Assembly (NCBI GenBank): GCA_937917475.1
Contig: CALDNF010000132.1
Location: forward strand, 1-20,183
DNA from: an uncultured Faecalibacterium sp.
GTDB lineage: Bacteria; Bacillota; Clostridia; Oscillospirales; Ruminococcaceae
Direction of reading: 5' to 3'
Length of the DNA stretch: 20,183 nt
Below, in pieces: positions 16,166-20,183 of the stretch. A model generated the notes under the pieces. The model did not search any database, was not told the DNA's origin, and saw only the letters and a program-made list of their open reading frames with translations. Position 1 is the stretch's first letter; each line of letters opens with the position of its first letter. The position numbers and the translations under genes are program-made.

Positions 16166-17311
16166 ATGGATGCAGAACTGTTCTGGGCAGGGGTTCTTTT
16201 TGAGGCACGGAACGGCGATACCGACGGCCTGCTGACCGCAGCAGCGGCACAGGGGCTTCATCTTTCCTCCGTTTTGCCCACTCCCGGCGGATTTACTGCC
16301 CGCTGTGCCGCACCAAATTACTTAAAGCTCACCGTATTTGCCCGGAAACGCCGGACACGGCTTCGCATCCTGCGGCGGAGGGGGCTGTTTTTCCGTCTCC
16401 GCCCCCTGTTCCGCCGGGCCGGGCTCTGGGCTGGGGCCGCAATTTTTATTCCCTTCCTGCTCTGGACACAGGGGTTCGTTTGGGCAGTCTTTCCCACCGA
16501 AATGATGGTCGGGCAATGGGCACGGGCTGAAAAGATCCTGCGGGAAGAAACCGGTCTTGCTCCGGGAACGCATGTTACCGAAAGCCTGCTTGCCGCCGGA
16601 GAATACAGCCTTTTGCAGAGCGGAGAATTCTCATGGGCAAGTTTGAACTTTCAGGATGGGCGGCTGGTGGTGGAAACCGCTGCCGCAAAGCCGGTACCCG
16701 AAATTGCCGCCGGAAGCCTGCAGGGGCTTCGGGCCCGCACAGCGGGTACGGTCGTGCGGACTGAACTGGTCAGCGGAACGATGCTGGTTGTGCCCGGGCA
16801 GACGGTAGAGCCCGGACAGGGTCTGATCGGTACCGCACGGAGTGAACGGGACGGAACACTGATCTTTCAACCCGCCGCCGGGATGGTACAGGCACAGTTT
16901 GAGTGGGTCAATGTGCAGGATATTCCTCTTTCCGTTTCCACGAAACAGCTGACCGGGCAGAGCTATACGAAGTATCAGCTGCGGCTTTTGGGTCTTTCGC
17001 TCACTCTGCCAACCTGGCCCGCAAACCCTGCGGAAAACAGCCGGATCGTTTCCCGGCACTTTCAACCCGAGATTTTGGGGCTCAAGCTTCCCTGCCTTGT
17101 AGAAGAAACTACTTTTTACACCCGGGAGGAACATCCGCTTACCTATACCGAAGAACAGGCTCTTGCCCTTGCCCGACTGCACAGCCTGCAGGCATTGCGG
17201 GCAGAATATCCGGATGCCGAGCAGATTGCTCGAAAAGAAGATCGTTCCATCGCAGATGATACGCTTCATTATACTGTAGTCTACACCGTCATTGCAGACA
17301 TCTGCGGCTGA
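16166..17311 (+). CDS. yqfD: Sporulation protein YqfD
   Basis: 381 residues against about 400 in B. subtilis. YqfD is a membrane-anchored, sigma-E-controlled protein needed late in spore development (stage IV). A small N-terminal domain and a strongly basic stretch (about 59-85) precede one membrane segment (about 86-110). The outer part carries the conserved FSWASLNFQDGRLVVE at about 155-170 and a lipoyl-like beta region, RTAGTVVRTELVSGTMLVVPG, at about 191-211 with the repeat VEPGQGLIG after it. The ATG at 16166 has GAGGGAG six bases upstream; an ATG at 16151, overlapping the yqfC stop, is the alternative and adds five residues. It ends on the bidirectional terminator. Confidence 0.9.
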   Translation: MDAELFWAGVLFEARNGDTDGLLTAAAAQGLHLSSVLPTPGGFTARCAAPNYLKLTVFARKRRTRLRILRRRGLFFRLRPLFRRAGLWAGAAIFIPFLLWTQGFVWAVFPTEMMVGQWARAEKILREETGLAPGTHVTESLLAAGEYSLLQSGEFSWASLNFQDGRLVVETAAAKPVPEIAAGSLQGLRARTAGTVVRTELVSGTMLVVPGQTVEPGQGLIGTARSERDGTLIFQPAAGMVQAQFEWVNVQDIPLSVSTKQLTGQSYTKYQLRLLGLSLTLPTWPANPAENSRIVSRHFQPEILGLKLPCLVEETTFYTREEHPLTYTEEQALALARLHSLQALRAEYPDAEQIARKEDRSIADDTLHYTVVYTVIADICG

Positions 17312-17359
17312 AAAAACCGGCAGCGGGCTCGCTTTTACGCAGCCTGCTGCCGGTTTTTT
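17311..17359. terminator. Bidirectional terminator between yqfD and hslO
   Basis: A 13-bp stem (17317-17329 with 17341-17353, one G-T wobble) has an 11-base loop. It is flanked by six A at 17311-17316 and six T at 17354-17359. It works as a U-tailed intrinsic terminator in both directions, for yqfD on the plus strand and hslO on the minus strand. It begins at the last base of the yqfD stop codon. Confidence 0.95.
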
Positions 17360-17373
17360 CAGATAATTAAAAA

Positions 17374-18267
17374 TCAAGCCTTCGGTTCGGCTTTTTCCAC
17401 CGCCTTTTCTACCAGCTCATTGAGGTCAAACTCATATTTCTTATGGCAGAAGTGGCAGACGACTTCACAATGCGGGTCTTCATCCCGAAGCTTTTCCAGT
17501 TCCTTGCGGCCCAGGCTCAGAAGCATCTCCTCGGTACGCTCCCAGCTGCAATCGCACTGGTAATGAACTTCCCGCTCATCCAGAACATTGGGTGCAAAGC
17601 CTGCCAAAGCAAGCTGCATCATGTCCTCCGGAGTTTTGCCTGCATGGAGCATTTCAGTGACCGAGGGCATGGCCGCAATGTTCTTTTCCAGCTGGGTGAT
17701 CTCCTCATCGGTCGCACCGGGCAAAAGCTGGAGCAGATAGCCGCCGGCGCAGAGGATGGACAGGTCTTTGTCCACCAGAACACCCAGAGCGCAGACGGTA
17801 GGCACCTGCTCACTGTAAGCGTAGTAGCTGGTGATATCCTCGGCAATTTCACCGGAAACAAGGGGCACCTGACCCACGGTGGGCTCCTTCTGAAGCTTAT
17901 TGTCCCGGATGACCGTCAGCACACCGTCCCGGCCTACAGCCCCGCCCACGTCCAGATGGCCGTCAGCCCGGGGCGGAAGCTCCACCAGCGGATGGTCGAT
18001 GCAGCCTTTGACATTGCCCACTGCATCGGTGCAGGCAATGACGACACCTGCGGGGCCGTTGCCCGAAACACGCAGGGTGACAGAATCGCCGTCGTCCTTG
18101 AGCATGGACCCCATCATGGATGCGCCGGTCAGCAGGCGGCCCAGAGCGGCACTGCAGGTGGCACTGGTGGTATGCAGCTTTTCCGCTGTGCGGACGATCT
18201 CGGTCGAATCGATGCCGCAGAACACGATGCCGCCGTTTTCCGACAGCCCCCGAATCAGATGTGACAT
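17374..18267 (-). CDS. hslO: Redox-regulated chaperone Hsp33
   Basis: 297 residues, full length. Hsp33 is a cytoplasmic holdase activated when oxidative stress releases zinc from four cysteines. Those four are present as CDC at 238-240 and CHFC at 271-274. The N-terminal domain shows GASMMGSMLKDDGDS at about 48-62 and the GNVKGCIDHP and GGAVGRDGVLTV segments. A charged C-terminal helix ends the protein. The ATG has TTGGAGGAAAC upstream. It is separated from the upstream methyltransferase gene by one base, so it is co-transcribed with it, and it is the last gene of the lon-engB run. Confidence 0.96.
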   Translation of the reverse strand: MSHLIRGLSENGGIVFCGIDSTEIVRTAEKLHTTSATCSAALGRLLTGASMMGSMLKDDGDSVTLRVSGNGPAGVVIACTDAVGNVKGCIDHPLVELPPRADGHLDVGGAVGRDGVLTVIRDNKLQKEPTVGQVPLVSGEIAEDITSYYAYSEQVPTVCALGVLVDKDLSILCAGGYLLQLLPGATDEEITQLEKNIAAMPSVTEMLHAGKTPEDMMQLALAGFAPNVLDEREVHYQCDCSWERTEEMLLSLGRKELEKLRDEDPHCEVVCHFCHKKYEFDLNELVEKAVEKAEPKA

Positions 18268-18268
18268 A

Positions 18269-19021
18269 TTACGTTTCCTCCAATTGAGTGTACTGCTTGA
18301 CAGCGCAGAAGAAATACCGCTGGCTTTCCTCGGTCAGAGGGCCGAAAGTCTCGCCGTCGCAGACACTTTCTAGCACAAAGCCGTGCTTTTCCAAGCTGGC
18401 TTTGATGGTATCCAGATCATAGGTGTACTCATAGAACTGCTCGTGGAAATGCTCTCCGGTCTCCCGGTAGTCGATATCCACATTGATCTCCACCCGGCGG
18501 TCTTCTTCGCTGTAATGATTGCGCCAGACACAGGCTGCGTCTTCTTCTTCAAAGGTGAACTCATTTTCTCCCAGAACTTTCTGGTGTTTATAGGGGGTGT
18601 TCATATCAAAGAGGAACACCCCTCCCTTTTCCATGAAAAAGCCCGCATTTTTGATAGCGGTATCCAGATCCGGGATATGATTGAAGGTATCAAAGGTGGA
18701 TACCGCACCCCGGATGGTTCCATAGAGATCCAGTTTCAGCAGGTCCTGCCGAAGCAGGAGCAGTCTGCCGGACAGTCCCAGCTGCTCGGCCTTATCCCGG
18801 ACTACACAGAGCATCTCTTCGGACTGGTCAATGCCGATCATATCATAACCGGCCTGCGTCAGCATCAGGGTCAGTTCACCGGTGCCGCAGCCCAAGTCCG
18901 CCAGAATACCGTCCCGGATGCCGTGAGCATCCAGTTCCTTTTTGATCTGGGCATAAAGGGCATCGTAGTCGGCTTCGCCGTTGAATTCATCGTAGAAGTA
19001 GGCAAATTCGTTGTAGGCCAT
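18269..19021 (-). CDS. Class I SAM-dependent methyltransferase
   Basis: 250 residues. Motif I ADLGCGTGELTL at 41-52 and the acidic residue in IGIDQSEEML at about 62-71 mark a Rossmann-type S-adenosylmethionine-dependent methyltransferase. The opening NEFAYFYDEF is typical of the YqeM-like group found in Firmicutes. The second half is beta-rich (VEINVDIDYRETGEHFHEQF) and may form the substrate-binding part. The substrate cannot be told from sequence. It lies three bases after engB and one base before hslO, which suggests a housekeeping role. Confidence 0.88.
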   Translation of the reverse strand: MAYNEFAYFYDEFNGEADYDALYAQIKKELDAHGIRDGILADLGCGTGELTLMLTQAGYDMIGIDQSEEMLCVVRDKAEQLGLSGRLLLLRQDLLKLDLYGTIRGAVSTFDTFNHIPDLDTAIKNAGFFMEKGGVFLFDMNTPYKHQKVLGENEFTFEEEDAACVWRNHYSEEDRRVEINVDIDYRETGEHFHEQFYEYTYDLDTIKASLEKHGFVLESVCDGETFGPLTEESQRYFFCAVKQYTQLEET

Positions 19022-19024
19022 GGC

Positions 19025-19633
19025 TTACTCTGCGTCCTCCGCCTCATATTCTGCCGCCACAGCAGCATCCAGCACCGCCTGCAGTTCCGGGATGCCGTAG
19101 CCGCTTTCGCCGCTGGTCAGCACGACCTTCTGACAGCCATAGGGGCGGCAGATGGTCTCAAACTCTTCCTGTGTTTTGGCCAGCTGGCTCTTTTTGAGCT
19201 TGTCGGCCTTGGTCAGAGCCACCACAAAGGGGATGTCGTGGTAATGCAGATACTTGAGCATCTGTAAGTCATCGGCACTGGGGGCGTGGCGGCAGTCGAT
19301 GAGTTGCACCAGCAGAGTGTGATGCCGCTGTGCCTCAAAATAGCTGTTGATCAGGTCATCCCACCGCTCCCGGTCAGCGTTGCTGACCTTGGCATAGCCA
19401 TAGCCCGGCAGATCCACGAAATAACAATTGTCCACCGAATAAAAATTGATGGTAGCGGTTTTGCCCGGCGTACTGGACACCCGGGCAAGGTTCTTGCGGT
19501 TGCACAGCTTGTTGATCAGGCTGGATTTGCCGACATTGGACCGGCCCGAAAAGCTGAGCTCCGGGCGGTCACTTTCGGGCAGCTGGCTGGAAATGCCATA
19601 GCTTGCAATAAAATCGGCTTTGTTGTAGTTCAT
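19025..19633 (-). CDS. engB: Ribosome biogenesis GTPase EngB (YsxC/YihA)
   Basis: 202 residues. EngB is an essential GTPase acting in assembly of the large ribosomal subunit. The GTPase motifs are G1 GRSNVGKS at 30-37, G2 region TPGKTATINFY at 55-65, G3 DLPGYG at 74-79, G4 TKAD at 141-144 and G5 SGES at 174-177. The ATG at 19631-19633 has AGGAGGG four bases upstream; the in-frame stretch before it overlaps lon and is not family-like. It follows lon by 16 bases, the same lon-engB(ysxC) order as in B. subtilis. Confidence 0.96.
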   Translation of the reverse strand: MNYNKADFIASYGISSQLPESDRPELSFSGRSNVGKSSLINKLCNRKNLARVSSTPGKTATINFYSVDNCYFVDLPGYGYAKVSNADRERWDDLINSYFEAQRHHTLLVQLIDCRHAPSADDLQMLKYLHYHDIPFVVALTKADKLKKSQLAKTQEEFETICRPYGCQKVVLTSGESGYGIPELQAVLDAAVAAEYEAEDAE

Positions 19634-19649
19634 AGACCCTCCTGTTCTC

Positions 19650-20183
19650 TCAGCAGACAGCACCCGGCTGCGGCTTTTCCTGCGGCATTGCGGGCTTTTC
19701 GGCCGGTTTTGCCTTTTTGGCATGGGAACGGTGATTTGCGGCGGCGGCAGCCTTGGGCCGGAGCAGAGCCGCATTGAGCACCTGCGCCAGATTGGACATA
19801 GGCAGGAACTCAATGTTCTTCTTTACTTCGTCATCCACCTCATAAAGGTCGGAAACATTGTCCTTGGGAATCAGCACAGTCTTCATGCCTTCACGGTATG
19901 CCGCCATACTCTTTTCCCGCAGGCCGCCGATGGGCAGCACATTGCCGTGAAGGGTGATCTCACCAGTCATGGCAACATCGCCCCGCACCGGGATGCCGGA
20001 CAGGCAGGAGATGAGGGCCGTGGTCAGGGTGACACCAGCGGAGGGGCCGTCCTTGGGCACGGCACCTTCCGGGGCATGGATGTGCAGGTCGCACTTCTTG
20101 AGCCGTTCGGGATCGATGCCGTACTCAGCGGCGTGGACCCGGGCATAGGTGATGGCCAGCTGGGCGCTCTCCTTAATCACGTC
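19650..20183 (-). CDS. lon: Lon protease, C-terminal part (cut by window edge)
   Basis: Only the last 177 residues are present; the gene continues beyond 20183. This is the proteolytic domain of the ATP-dependent Lon protease. The catalytic serine is in KDGPSAG (visible residue 48) and the catalytic lysine in [10 protein letters not shown] (visible residue 91). The DVIKESAQ opening, the [17 protein letters not shown] block and [16 protein letters not shown] are classic. After LAQVLNAAL, about 37 residues of Ala-, Lys- and Pro-rich sequence ending in GAVC extend beyond the normal C terminus. It leads the run with engB, the methyltransferase and hslO, a protein quality-control and ribosome-assembly grouping. 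Confidence 0.97.
   Translation of the reverse strand, partial: DVIKESAQLAITYARVHAAEYGIDPERLKKCDLHIHAPEGAVPKDGPSAGVTLTTALISCLSGIPVRGDVAMTGEITLHGNVLPIGGLREKSMAAYREGMKTVLIPKDNVSDLYEVDDEVKKNIEFLPMSNLAQVLNAALLRPKAAAAANHRSHAKKAKPAEKPAMPQEKPQPGAVC

Overview
The window comes from a GC-rich, anaerobe-type member of the Clostridia. Gene content and residue usage suggest the Oscillospiraceae/Ruminococcaceae (relatives of Faecalibacterium, Subdoligranulum or Gemmiger), but the genus is an inference. It is a dense chromosomal core region. Nearly everything is on the minus strand, only yqfC-yqfD being on the plus strand. No tRNA, rRNA, CRISPR array, insertion sequence or prophage is visible. No non-coding stretch exceeds 300 bases: the longest gaps are 7757-7882 and 12529-12680, and both are described in the features.

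Region 1 (1-7882, minus) is a housekeeping run read from a well-formed sigma-A promoter at 7850-7878. In transcription order it is yqhY (Asp23 family), nusB, a TsaD-like paralogue, xseA, xseB, ispA, a YuiD-type PAP2-related membrane protein, dxs, tlyA and nadK (cut by the left edge). Most junctions are overlapping or tightly spaced. dxs and ispA supply isoprenoid precursors, xseAB is exonuclease VII, nusB acts in rRNA antitermination, tlyA is an rRNA methyltransferase and nadK makes NADP. The order resembles the Bacillus subtilis spoIIIA-accBC-yqhY-nusB-folD-xseAB-ispA-dxs-yqxC region, but accB, accC and folD are absent and the TsaD paralogue sits where folD would be.

Region 2 (7883-12528, minus) is a complete eight-gene spoIIIAA-AH operon. 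It encodes the mother-cell half of the SpoIIIA-SpoIIQ channel of the engulfed forespore. ATGA/GTGA overlaps join several of its genes. A strong intrinsic terminator (12612-12653) separates it from ligA.

Region 3 (12681-17359) holds ligA (NAD-dependent DNA ligase), with its own sigma-A-type promoter inside the end of ylbJ. ylbJ (sporulation membrane protein) is divergent from yqfC-yqfD (sporulation proteins). The ylbJ/yqfC intergenic space has sigma-E-like elements whose -10 boxes fall in one shared palindrome. A bidirectional terminator closes the convergent yqfD/hslO pair.

Region 4 (17374-20183, minus) is lon (C-terminal part only, cut by the right edge), engB, a class I methyltransferase and hslO (Hsp33), packed with gaps of 1-16 bases. 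It looks like a protein-quality-control and ribosome-assembly operon.

I found no new defence, mobile or biosynthetic system. The points worth a second look are the TsaD paralogue with intact metal ligands, the hairpin immediately before nusB, the divergent sporulation promoters, the inverted repeat at the ligA start site, the short SpoIIIAE and the tail on Lon.
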